DNA of 15,687 bases from CAZVPF01 sp964628195. Its GTDB lineage: Bacteria > Planctomycetota > Phycisphaerae > Sedimentisphaerales > Anaerohalosphaeraceae. Location: positions 1 to 15,687 of the forward strand of contig CAZVPF010000057.1 in assembly GCA_964628195.1 (NCBI GenBank), given 5' to 3'. The notes under the pieces are model-generated. The model saw only the letters and a program-made list of their open reading frames with translations. It had not been told where the DNA came from and ran no database searches. Each line of letters starts with the position of its first letter. Positions within the stretch are counted from its first letter, which is position 1. Below, piece after piece: positions 1-7,369 of the stretch. The position numbers were made by a program, and so were the translations under genes.

Positions 1-53
1 CCAATTATATTTAAAAAAAGAAATAATGTAAAGAATGAGTTGGGCAACACGCC

Positions 54-123
54 CTATAGGGGATAGGTTATAGGTTGTAGGTTGTAGGGTATAGGTTATA
101 GGGGATAGGGGATAGGGGATAGG
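54..123. repeat. Period-7 tandem array, ten NNNTAGG units
   Basis: Ten consecutive heptads, each ending in TAGG, can be laid out without a gap. The variable triplets are CTA, GGA, TTA, TTG, TTG, GTA, TTA, GGA, GGA, GGA. The last units give three GGGG runs separated by ATA, which could in principle form a two-layer G-quadruplex. Seven is not a multiple of three, so the embedded TAG falls in all three forward frames every 21 bases and the array cannot be coding on the + strand. A related degenerate array lies at 425-452, on the other side of the transposase fragment. Origin and function are unknown. Confidence 0.9.
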
Positions 124-157
124 AATCAGATAATATGTAGGCCATCCTTTAATCGGT

Positions 158-190
158 TATAATGATATTAACAGGATTTTTTATCATTAT
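158..190 (+). promoter_or_regulatory. TATAAT box and 9-bp inverted repeat upstream of the IS110 transposase start
   Basis: A perfect TATAAT lies at 158-163, with no recognisable -35 hexamer 16-18 bases upstream. Overlapping it is a perfect 9-bp inverted repeat: ATAATGATA at 159-167 and TATCATTAT at 182-190, with a 14-base loop. A ribosome binding site, AAGGA at 194-198, follows six bases before the ATG. In circularised IS110-type elements a promoter is assembled across the joined ends, one end giving the -10 and the other the -35. An isolated -10 would fit that, but this is inference; the palindrome could instead be an operator. Confidence 0.4.
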
Positions 191-204
191 CGAAAGGATG
201 ACCC

Positions 205-456
205 ATGAGCAAGTTAGCAAAAGTTGACAGTTTTTTCAAGAATGTAAAATTAACAAAAGATGACGAGGTTTATGTTGGAGTTGATGTGCATAAGAAGTCT
301 TATCATGTAGCTTTGTACCTCAACGATGCTCCAGCAGTTGATTTTAGAATGCAGTCGGAATCCAAACAATTGAATAATAAACTTCAGCCTGTGGCAGAAT
401 CGATAAAAAAGATCGTCTACGAGACAGGGGTTAGGCAACAGGCAATAGAGGGGTGA
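205..456 (+). pseudogene. IS110-family transposase, N-terminal fragment
   Basis: The 83-residue product keeps the start of the RuvC-like DEDD transposase domain: GVDVHKKS with the first catalytic Asp at D27, and the strand ending IVYETG with the second acidic residue E73. Full-length IS110 transposases are about 300-400 residues, so the rest of the DEDD domain and the C-terminal serine domain are missing. Homology stops around residue 74. The last ten codons read through a degenerate heptad array and end at TGA. The start is supported by AAGGA six bases upstream. This is a dead remnant: it cannot be an active recombinase, and no distal fragment lies downstream within the window. Confidence 0.85.
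425..452. repeat. Degenerate period-7 array
   Basis: Four heptads can be read: CAGGGGT, TAGGCAA, CAGGCAA, TAGAGGG. They are in the same style as the array at 54-123, and they start exactly where the transposase homology ends. The array supplies the last codons and the stop of the truncated transposase ORF. It probably reflects the same repeat family on both sides of the IS fragment. Confidence 0.6.
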
Positions 457-529
457 GAAGTTTTTGCATTGAAAATTTTGTGCATGGCTGGGAGACGGGA
501 GGGGTGTTTTTTATTTTCGCGCTAAGCCT

Positions 530-601
530 CTAAGCGGCAAAGGGTTTTGCCACAGAAACGCTGAGGCACAGATTTTTTTGCCGCAAAGGACGCAGAGATT
601 T
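530..601. repeat. Dispersed small intergenic repeat (CACAGA/CGCAGAG type)
   Basis: Two related phrases, GCCACAGAAACGCTGAGGCA and GCCGCAAAGGACGCAGAGAT, are separated by a T-rich spacer and preceded by a GCGGCAAAGG-like phrase. Purine-rich phrases of this kind recur between genes in many planctomycete and other environmental genomes; that is my recollection and was not searched. No ORF crosses it on either strand that looks like a gene. Confidence 0.5.
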
Positions 602-693
602 AAGAGATTTTTACCAGCATGGGTTGAATGAAAAAAGTGTTCTACCCATCTGTTTTTTCACTTGCCGCACAAAAGCGATTACCAGAAACTTGC

Positions 694-1791
694 TTATGCT
701 TTGCCGCTTTCCTGCATCGCGTTCATAAGCTTGTCGCAGTCGACGTAATCATCTATCAGTGTATAAAGGTTTGCGATCTTGTCGGTGTCATAGGAGCATA
801 TCTTGAAACCGAGGCCTTTCATCCTGCTGCTGACGGTGAAGGTGTCCTGCTCGCTGGTCAGGACCGGGATATTACTGCTCTTGAGCAACGGTATTATCTT
901 CGGGTCCGGTTCGAGCCCCCCTGTCAATATAAGCCCGCCGCTTTGGGGCTGAGATTGGGACAGGACTATTATCGAGACGAGAATGTTGTCAATTCTGTCG
1001 CCGGGTGTGATGATCAGGGTGTTGTTGCGGATATGCTGCATCACATGCTGCGGTTCCATCGCGGCGATAACGGTATGTTCGATACGGTTTGAAAGTGCGT
1101 CCTCGCCGCACAGGACATTATACTTGAACGCCTCGGCAAGCTGTCCGACGGTGAAATAAGTGAGCGTAGGGTCGTAAGGTATCGCGCCGAGAAGCTGGGT
1201 GCCCAGAAGCTCAAGGCCCTTCGAGACGGTGTCTTTTACCATGTCGAGCTTTTCGGGCAGGACCTTGTTGAGAATCACTCCGAGGACGTTGACATTGTGC
1301 TTGCTGAAAAGCGCCATGCTCAGGGCAACTTCATCGAGGGGCTTGCCTACCCCCCCTGCTGTGACTATGACGGCGTCGGCGCCCATAAGCTCGGCTACGC
1401 GCGCATTGGAAAGGCCGAAACAACTGCCGACACCGGCATGGCCTGTGCCCTCTATGATAAGCGTCGGGTGGGCCTGGCGCAGCTTGTTGTAGCAGGCAAG
1501 TATTTCTTTTTCGAGCGGCTCAACATTCGGGTCGTTAATGAATTTTCGTGTAAACCCGCGTTCGATGGCGATGGGGCTGAGGTTGTAGGGCGCATCGTCA
1601 AGATTGAAGACCTGGTGTATCAGGACCGCGTCCTCGTCGATGTTCTTATCCTTGTAACGGACATAGTGCTGGCCGACGGGTTTCATATAACCGGGGTCCA
1701 TATTCAACTTGTTCAAAAGCTGCATCAGCCCGAGGCTGACACATGTTTTGCCGCTGTCCTGTATTGTCGCACTTATATAAACAGGTTTCAT
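694..1791 (-). CDS. BioD-like P-loop protein with C-terminal DRTGG domain (phosphotransacetylase N-terminal-like)
   Basis: The 365-residue protein combines an N-terminal P-loop NTPase domain of the BioD/CobQ type with a DRTGG domain. This pair forms the N-terminal half of long phosphotransacetylases and also occurs alone. The P-loop is a divergent Walker A at residues 8-16, with GKT at 14-16. A BioD-like EGTGHAGVGS segment follows near the middle, then a strand containing VIVTAGGVGKP. The DRTGG domain lies in the last 130 residues, with GDRIDN at 264-269 and LTGG at 289-292. No phosphotransacetylase catalytic domain follows. The open frame extends to 1857, but AAGAAGG eight bases before the ATG at 1789-1791 and the start of homology favour that start. 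The gene is divergent from leuS across about 226 bases. The function of stand-alone copies is not established; a sensory or regulatory role in acetate or cofactor metabolism is only a guess. Confidence 0.8.
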   Translation of the reverse strand: MKPVYISATIQDSGKTCVSLGLMQLLNKLNMDPGYMKPVGQHYVRYKDKNIDEDAVLIHQVFNLDDAPYNLSPIAIERGFTRKFINDPNVEPLEKEILACYNKLRQAHPTLIIEGTGHAGVGSCFGLSNARVAELMGADAVIVTAGGVGKPLDEVALSMALFSKHNVNVLGVILNKVLPEKLDMVKDTVSKGLELLGTQLLGAIPYDPTLTYFTVGQLAEAFKYNVLCGEDALSNRIEHTVIAAMEPQHVMQHIRNNTLIITPGDRIDNILVSIIVLSQSQPQSGGLILTGGLEPDPKIIPLLKSSNIPVLTSEQDTFTVSSRMKGLGFKICSYDTDKIANLYTLIDDYVDCDKLMNAMQESGKA

Positions 1792-2017
1792 TTTAATGCC
1801 CTTCTTAACACATTTATAAACAGCCGCTGTCGGCGGTTCTAATCTATCCGTCGCCAATTATATAGATTATCGTCCGAAATGCCATAATAATCCGGCAGTT
1901 ATGAACAACGCGGGGCTGGGTTTTGAAAATTTCGGTGGATATTTCGTTTCAAAGCTATAAAATACGCTGATATTAACCCTTTAGGCATTTGATCAGTTAT
2001 TTATTATCGGGAAAAAG

Positions 2018-4585
2018 ATGGCAAAGCAAGGCGGTTACCAGCACAGCAGGATCGAAAAGAAGTGGCAGCAGTATTGGCGGGAAAACAAGACTTTCCGCAC
2101 GGAGAATGAGCCGGGCAAATCGAAATACTACGTGCTGGACATGTTTCCCTATCCAAGCGGGCAGGGTCTGCACGTGGGGCATCCGGAGGGGTATACGGCC
2201 AGTGACATCGTTGCGCGTTACAAGCGGATGAGAGGCTTTAACGTGCTGCACCCCATCGGGTGGGACGCTTTCGGTTTGCCGGCGGAGCAGTACGCCGTCC
2301 AGACCGGCACACACCCCCGTGAGACAACGACAAAAAATATAGATAACATGCGTCGGCAGATTATGTCGCTGGGGTTCAGCTATGACTACGAGCGGGAAGT
2401 GGACACGACGGACCCGGGTTACTATAAGTGGACGCAGTGGATATTTCTGAAATTTTTCAACAGCTGGTTCGACGAAGAGCAGAACAAGGCCCGGCCTATC
2501 GAGGAGCTGCCCATTCCGGAAGGGCTTGAGGGCAGGGAAAAGCAAGAGTATGTCAACGGACACAGGCTGGCGTATGAGTCCTATGCGCCGGTGAACTGGT
2601 GCCCCGAGCTGGGGACGGTGCTGGCGAACGAAGAAGTGGTCGGCGGTGTAAGCGAAAGAGGCGGGCACCCGGTAGTTCGCAAGCCGATGCGGCAGTGGAT
2701 GCTGAGGATAACGAAATACTGCCAGAGGCTGCTTGACGGTCTTGAGCAGGTGGAATGGTCGGAGTCGATCAAGAAGCTGCAAACGGACTGGATCGGCAAA
2801 AGCGTGGGGGCCGAAGTCGACTTCGAGATCGCCGACGGGGCGGGGCCGGCAGCCGAGCAGCGCACTATACGTGTGTTCACCACCCGGCCTGACACACTTT
2901 TCGGCGCGACGTACATGGTGATGGCGCCGGAACATCCGCTGGTCGAGAAGATAACAAGCGATCAATGCAAACAGGCGGTCGGCGAATATGTCGAAAAGGC
3001 GGCGCTTAAGAGCGACCTTGACCGGACCGACCTCGCGAAGGACAAGACGGGCTGCTTTACGGGGGCATACGCGATAAACCCCGTCAACGGCGGGAAGATA
3101 CCGATCTGGATAAGCGACTATGTGCTGATAAGCTACGGCACGGGCGCGATAATGTCCGTTCCGGCGCATGACGAGCGAGACTTTGAGTTCGCGAAGAAAT
3201 TCGGTCTTGAGATAATCCAGGTTGTCAAGCCCGCGGACGGGGAGCTTGCAGAGAAAAACGCCCGCGCCGAAGAATGCTTTACGGGGGAGGGCACGGCGGT
3301 AAATTCCGGTGAATTTGACGGTCAGACGACAGCCGAGTTCAAAAAGAACATAACAAAATGGCTGGAAAAAAAGGGGCTGGGCAAAGAGGCGATTAACTTC
3401 AAGCTGCGCGACTGGCTGTTCAGCAGGCAGCGTTACTGGGGCGAGCCGTTCCCGATAATTCACACAGAAGACGGGCGAGTCATCGCACTCGATGAATCCG
3501 AGCTTCCGCTGACACTGCCGCAGGTGCAGTCCTATGAACCTACGGGTACGGGCGAGCCGCCGCTGGCCAAAGCCGAAGACTGGGTAAATATTACGCTGCC
3601 GGACGGGACGAAGGGCCGGCGCGAGACGAATACAATGCCCCAATGGGCGGGGAGCTGCTGGTACTATCTGCGGTACGTTGACCCGAAAAACCCGGAAAAG
3701 CCTTTCGAGCCGCAACTCGAAGAAATGTGGCTGCCGGTGGACCTTTACATTGGCGGCGCCGAGCACGCGGTTCTGCACCTTCTGTACGCGAGGTTCTGGC
3801 ACCTGCTGCTGCACGATTTGGGTTATGTAAAGAGCCCGGAGCCGTTTAAGAAGCTGATAAACCAGGGTATGATACTCGGTGAGGACGGTCAGAAGATGTC
3901 CAAGTCGCGCGGAAACGTTGTAAATCCGGATAACGTAATCGCCGAATACGGGGCGGACTCGATGAGGCTGTATGAAATGTTTATGGGCCCGCTGGAGGCA
4001 ACGAAACCCTGGTCCATGAACGGCGTGGAAGGGGTTCACAGGTTCCTTTGCAAGGCATGGCGGATGATCGTCGACGAAGAGACGGGCAGCATGGACCCGG
4101 CGGTTAAGGATATCGAACCGGACGAGGATACCACGCGAATACTTCACCAGACGATCAGGAAAGTGGGCGACGATATTGAGAACTTCGCGTTCAACACCGC
4201 TATCAGCCAGATGATGATATTTGTAAACCACCTTTCAAAGTATAAAGAAAGGCCCGTTTCGGCGGTCAAGCCTTTCGTAAAGATACTTTCGCCTTTCGCG
4301 CCGCATATATGCGAAGAGCTGTGGCAGCTTCTGGGCCATACCGAGAGCCTCGCTTATGAGCCCTGGCCTGAGTACGACGCCGAGCTTACAAAAGAAAAAC
4401 AGATCGAACTTGCCGTCCAGGTAAAGGGTAAGGTAAGGGACAAGATCGTCGTCGACGCCGACGCAGACGAACAGACCATAACAGAAATCGCGCTTGAAAG
4501 CGAAAAGGTCAAAGGCTCGCTTGCCGGCAAGGAACCTAAAAAAATTATCGTAGTCAAAAACAGGCTCGTAAACATAGTGGTTTAA
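2018..4585 (+). CDS. leuS: Leucine--tRNA ligase
   Basis: This cytoplasmic class Ia aminoacyl-tRNA synthetase charges tRNA-Leu with leucine using ATP. The 855-residue length matches the bacterial family (about 860). The HIGH-type signature is HVGH at residues 52-55, within PYPSGQGLHVGH. The KMSKS loop is canonical at 626-630. The inserted editing (CP1) domain is present, with TRPDTLFGATYM and the GTGAIMSVPAHDERD segment whose Asp guards against misacylated tRNA. The C-terminal anticodon-binding and tail domains run to the end. The start codon follows a weak purine tract, GGGAAAAAG. A TATAAAAT-like -10 candidate lies near 1970, but I see no convincing -35. The lipid kinase gene follows after 19 bases, so the two are probably co-transcribed. 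Nothing is missing or odd. Confidence 0.98.
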   Translation: MAKQGGYQHSRIEKKWQQYWRENKTFRTENEPGKSKYYVLDMFPYPSGQGLHVGHPEGYTASDIVARYKRMRGFNVLHPIGWDAFGLPAEQYAVQTGTHPRETTTKNIDNMRRQIMSLGFSYDYEREVDTTDPGYYKWTQWIFLKFFNSWFDEEQNKARPIEELPIPEGLEGREKQEYVNGHRLAYESYAPVNWCPELGTVLANEEVVGGVSERGGHPVVRKPMRQWMLRITKYCQRLLDGLEQVEWSESIKKLQTDWIGKSVGAEVDFEIADGAGPAAEQRTIRVFTTRPDTLFGATYMVMAPEHPLVEKITSDQCKQAVGEYVEKAALKSDLDRTDLAKDKTGCFTGAYAINPVNGGKIPIWISDYVLISYGTGAIMSVPAHDERDFEFAKKFGLEIIQVVKPADGELAEKNARAEECFTGEGTAVNSGEFDGQTTAEFKKNITKWLEKKGLGKEAINFKLRDWLFSRQRYWGEPFPIIHTEDGRVIALDESELPLTLPQVQSYEPTGTGEPPLAKAEDWVNITLPDGTKGRRETNTMPQWAGSCWYYLRYVDPKNPEKPFEPQLEEMWLPVDLYIGGAEHAVLHLLYARFWHLLLHDLGYVKSPEPFKKLINQGMILGEDGQKMSKSRGNVVNPDNVIAEYGADSMRLYEMFMGPLEATKPWSMNGVEGVHRFLCKAWRMIVDEETGSMDPAVKDIEPDEDTTRILHQTIRKVGDDIENFAFNTAISQMMIFVNHLSKYKERPVSAVKPFVKILSPFAPHICEELWQLLGHTESLAYEPWPEYDAELTKEKQIELAVQVKGKVRDKIVVDADADEQTITEIALESEKVKGSLAGKEPKKIIVVKNRLVNIVV

Positions 4586-4604
4586 GTCAAACGGAAATCG
4601 ATCG

Positions 4605-5534
4605 ATGAAGCCGCAAGACGGTTACATAGCGTTTATAGTGAACCCCAAATCAGGCGGCGGGGACGACGAGGCTATCATTAAAGGCCTTAAGCGCCACCTT
4701 CTCGGCAAGGGGTTTGACGTTCGCATGATGCCCACGAACTCGCTTGAACACTTAACGGACATCGCCTGCCAGACGGCAACCGACCACAACTGCGGGCTTG
4801 TCATTGCCGCGGGTGGGGACGGAACCGTCCGCGAGGTCGCACAGGCGCTGCAGGATACGGGCAAGGTTATTATGCCGCTTCCGATTGGAAACGAAAATCT
4901 CCTGGCCCACGAACTTAATATCGAAGAGAGGCTCGAAAGCGTCATTAACGTTTTCGAGAACGGAAGCGTAAGAAAACTCGACCTCGGCACGGCCAACGAC
5001 AGGTGCTTTATGTGCGTTGCGGGGATCGGCTTTGACGCGGAAGTGATCGAACGTGTCAGCAAGAAAAGGCAGGGTCATATAAGCAACCTCGATTACTTCA
5101 TCCCGCTGTGGAAAACTTTCTGGATGCACAAGTTTCCCGTGCTGCGGGTAACAATTGACAGCGAGGATGTTTACGACGGTCCGGGCATGGCGATCGTGGG
5201 GAACATATCCCGCTATGCGTCGGGGCTGGACGTTGTTTATCCGGCAAGGTACGACGACGGGCTGCTCGATGTGTGCATTTATAAATGCAGCACACGTCAG
5301 CGACTGATAAAACATTCGCTGAACACCGTGATTCACCGCCATCTTTCCCGCGGAGATGTGATCTATAAGCGCGGTCAGCGAATAGAAATTTCATCACCGG
5401 ACGAAAACGTCCCGGTAGAACTCGACGGAGACCCGGGGCCCTGTCTGCCGCTGAAGATTAAAATAATTCCCCAGGCGGTGAGAGCGCTGGCAGCAAAGGT
5501 GAAGAATAAAAAGCAAAATCAGCAGGCGGGCTGA
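4605..5534 (+). CDS. Diacylglycerol/lipid kinase family protein (YegS/BmrU type)
   Basis: The 309-residue protein belongs to the diacylglycerol kinase catalytic fold, which phosphorylates lipid substrates such as diacylglycerol with ATP on the inner side of the membrane. Visible motifs are VNPKSGGGDD near the N terminus (residues 12-21), the nucleotide-binding GGDGT at 70-74, and GIGFDA at 140-145. The usual PLGTGNDxAR block is replaced by PIGNENLLAHEL (92-104), a notable variant of the substrate/nucleotide loop. The C-terminal beta-sandwich includes the ELDGDPG segment. The gene sits between leuS (19-base gap) and kdsA (33-base gap), which suggests an operon with an envelope-lipid theme. The exact lipid substrate cannot be read from sequence; sphingosine-kinase-like activity is an alternative within the superfamily. 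Confidence 0.88.
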   Translation: MKPQDGYIAFIVNPKSGGGDDEAIIKGLKRHLLGKGFDVRMMPTNSLEHLTDIACQTATDHNCGLVIAAGGDGTVREVAQALQDTGKVIMPLPIGNENLLAHELNIEERLESVINVFENGSVRKLDLGTANDRCFMCVAGIGFDAEVIERVSKKRQGHISNLDYFIPLWKTFWMHKFPVLRVTIDSEDVYDGPGMAIVGNISRYASGLDVVYPARYDDGLLDVCIYKCSTRQRLIKHSLNTVIHRHLSRGDVIYKRGQRIEISSPDENVPVELDGDPGPCLPLKIKIIPQAVRALAAKVKNKKQNQQAG

Positions 5535-5567
5535 CAGGCCCTTTCAAAAAAGGAAAAAGGAAACACA

Positions 5568-6395
5568 ATGACCCAAAAGGAATTTCAAATCGGCAACGTC
5601 AAGGCAGGGCTCGAATCCGACTTTTTCGTCATCGCCGGTCCCTGTGTAATAGAATCCGAGCAGTTGTGCGTAGATGTCGCCTCGAAGCTGGTCGAAATAT
5701 CCGAAAGAACCGGGCTTAAATTCGTCTTCAAAGCGAGCTTCGACAAGGCCAACCGCACGAGCATTTCGAGTTACCGCGGGCCGGGAATTGAAAAAGGGCT
5801 CGACATTCTGCAAATAGTCGGGGAGACTACAAAACTTCCACTGATAACGGACGTGCACCTGCCCGAACAGGCTTCAATGGCTGCAAGCGTGGTCGACTGC
5901 CTGCAGGTTCCGGCTTTTTTGTGCAGGCAAACGGACCTGCTCGTCGCCTGCGCGGAAACCGGCAAGCCGGTCAACGTCAAGAAGGGTCAGTTCGTCTCGC
6001 CGGGGGAAATGAAAAACGTGGTCGAAAAGCTCTCGGAGTCCGGCTGTAATGAGGTACTGCTGACCGAACGGGGGACTTTTTTCGGGTATAACCGTCTCGT
6101 AAACGATATGACCGCGATAACTGTAATGCACAAATTCGCGGTGCCGGTCGTCTTTGACGCCACGCACAGCACCCAGCAGCCGGGCGGGGGCGGGAGCTTC
6201 TCTGCAGGCAGAAGGGAGACCGCACCGACACTTGCATACTCGGCGGTCGCGGCTGGTGCGAACGCCCTTTTCCTCGAGGTTCACCCCGATCCGGAAAACG
6301 CGATGTGTGACAGTGCAAGCATGATGCCGCTGGAGTGGGTGGAAAACGTCGTAACAAAATGCAAAAAAATATTCGACACAGTGCGGGAGAAATAA
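5568..6395 (+). CDS. kdsA: 3-deoxy-8-phosphooctulonate synthase (Kdo-8-phosphate synthase)
   Basis: The enzyme condenses phosphoenolpyruvate with arabinose 5-phosphate to make Kdo-8-phosphate, the precursor of the inner-core sugar of lipopolysaccharide; it acts in the cytoplasm. At 275 residues it has normal length for this TIM-barrel family. Signature stretches include IAGPCVIESE, the KASFDKANRTS block, the PAFLCRQTDLL block, KKGQFVSP, ERGTFFGYNRLV, FDATHSTQQPGG and the EVHPDP end. Cys26 in IAGPC corresponds to the metal-ligand Cys of the Aquifex enzyme, where the E. coli metal-independent enzyme has Asn, so this should be the metal-dependent class. AAGGA seven bases upstream supports the start. 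The stop codon overlaps the start of the radical SAM gene (TAATG). Its presence argues for an outer membrane with Kdo-containing LPS. Confidence 0.97.
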   Translation: MTQKEFQIGNVKAGLESDFFVIAGPCVIESEQLCVDVASKLVEISERTGLKFVFKASFDKANRTSISSYRGPGIEKGLDILQIVGETTKLPLITDVHLPEQASMAASVVDCLQVPAFLCRQTDLLVACAETGKPVNVKKGQFVSPGEMKNVVEKLSESGCNEVLLTERGTFFGYNRLVNDMTAITVMHKFAVPVVFDATHSTQQPGGGGSFSAGRRETAPTLAYSAVAAGANALFLEVHPDPENAMCDSASMMPLEWVENVVTKCKKIFDTVREK

Positions 6396-7330
6396 TGCCC
6401 GAAAAGCAATACATATTCGGCCCGGTCCCTTCCCGGCGGCTGGGTCTGAGCCTCGGGGTTGATATCGTTCCGCGGAAAACCTGCACACAGAACTGTGTCT
6501 ACTGCCAGCTGGGCTTTGACGCGGGGACAACGGCTGAGCCAAAACGTCTGATCGAGCCTGAAAGAATTCTCGGCCAGCTTAAGGCCAAACTCGACAGCGG
6601 TGTTAAAGCGGATTATATAACATTCAGCGGTTCGGGCGAACCGACGCTGCACACGGGCCTGGGCGAGATGATCGACGCTATCAGGCAAATATCCGAAATA
6701 CCGGTCGCACTTCTGACAAACGGCACGCTTTTGCACGACCCGGCGGTCAGGGAAAACTGCCTTAAAGCCGACCTGGTTTTGCCCTCGCTTGACGCGGGCA
6801 GCGATGAAACTTTTCAAAAGATTAACAAACCGGACCCTGCAATCGATTATGACAAATTCGTGCAGGGGCTGTGCGATTTTACCGCGGAATTCAAGGGCCC
6901 GGTCTGGCTTGAAGTTTTTCTTGTCGAAGATATTAACACCTCGGCTGAGGAACTGGCCTTGCTTGCTGAAAAGATAGCGATGATAAAGCCCGACAAGGTT
7001 CAGGTAAACACGGCTGTTCGCCCCACTTCGGTTTCGGGCATAAAAGCGATTCCCGAGCAAAGGCTTAATGAACTGGCCGAAACGCTCTGGGCGGGCGCGG
7101 AAGTCATTGCCTCGTACCCGGGCAATAAAACGAACCCGGCTGCCTATGCCGACATTGAACAGGCGGTGGTGGACCTGCTGAACCGGCGACCGTGCACCGC
7201 AGAGGACATGGAGTCGTCACTGGGTGTGGAGAACAAGGCCCTTGCCCAATGCCTTGAACATCTCGAACAGAAAAAGATCATCGCCGCAGAAACACGCGAC
7301 GGCCGAAAGTATTACCGCACGGGCAAGTAA
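6395..7330 (+). CDS. Radical SAM protein (COG0731-like) with C-terminal winged helix
   Basis: The 311-residue radical SAM enzyme has a C-x3-C-x2-C 4Fe-4S motif at C30, C34 and C37, a family hallmark GPVPSRRLGLSLGVD at the N terminus, and the GSGEPTLH glycine-rich strand. About 65 C-terminal residues (from around 245) read as a winged helix, with helix-turn-helix AEDMESSLGVENKALAQCLE followed by a basic wing. The start used here overlaps the kdsA stop by one base and has GGGAG six bases upstream; an in-frame ATG at 6335 would lie inside kdsA and lacks this support. The substrate is unknown. COG0731 includes wyosine-type tRNA modification relatives, but most bacterial members are uncharacterised. 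It is translationally coupled to kdsA. Confidence 0.85.
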   Translation: MPEKQYIFGPVPSRRLGLSLGVDIVPRKTCTQNCVYCQLGFDAGTTAEPKRLIEPERILGQLKAKLDSGVKADYITFSGSGEPTLHTGLGEMIDAIRQISEIPVALLTNGTLLHDPAVRENCLKADLVLPSLDAGSDETFQKINKPDPAIDYDKFVQGLCDFTAEFKGPVWLEVFLVEDINTSAEELALLAEKIAMIKPDKVQVNTAVRPTSVSGIKAIPEQRLNELAETLWAGAEVIASYPGNKTNPAAYADIEQAVVDLLNRRPCTAEDMESSLGVENKALAQCLEHLEQKKIIAAETRDGRKYYRTGK

Positions 7331-7369
7331 GCAGCGGTCAATTATCTCCGGTAAGCCGTGCTAACTTCT

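Noticed and set aside
54..123. CRISPR array
   Set aside because: Units are 7 bases with no spacers; a simple tandem repeat.
628..1092. 154-codon forward ORF opposite the BioD-like gene
   Set aside because: Antisense to a clear protein family member; no ribosome binding site and no similarity.
1997..4231. Long open frame (744 codons) antisense to leuS
   Set aside because: Shadow ORF caused by the GC-rich codon pattern of leuS; Arg/His/Pro-rich translation with no recognisable domain.
5874..6542. 222-codon reverse ORF over kdsA and the radical SAM gene
   Set aside because: Opposite two genes with intact catalytic motifs; composition typical of a shadow frame.
7331..7369. Bidirectional terminator between the convergent genes
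   Set aside because: No clear stem followed by a T-run on either strand in the 39-base gap.
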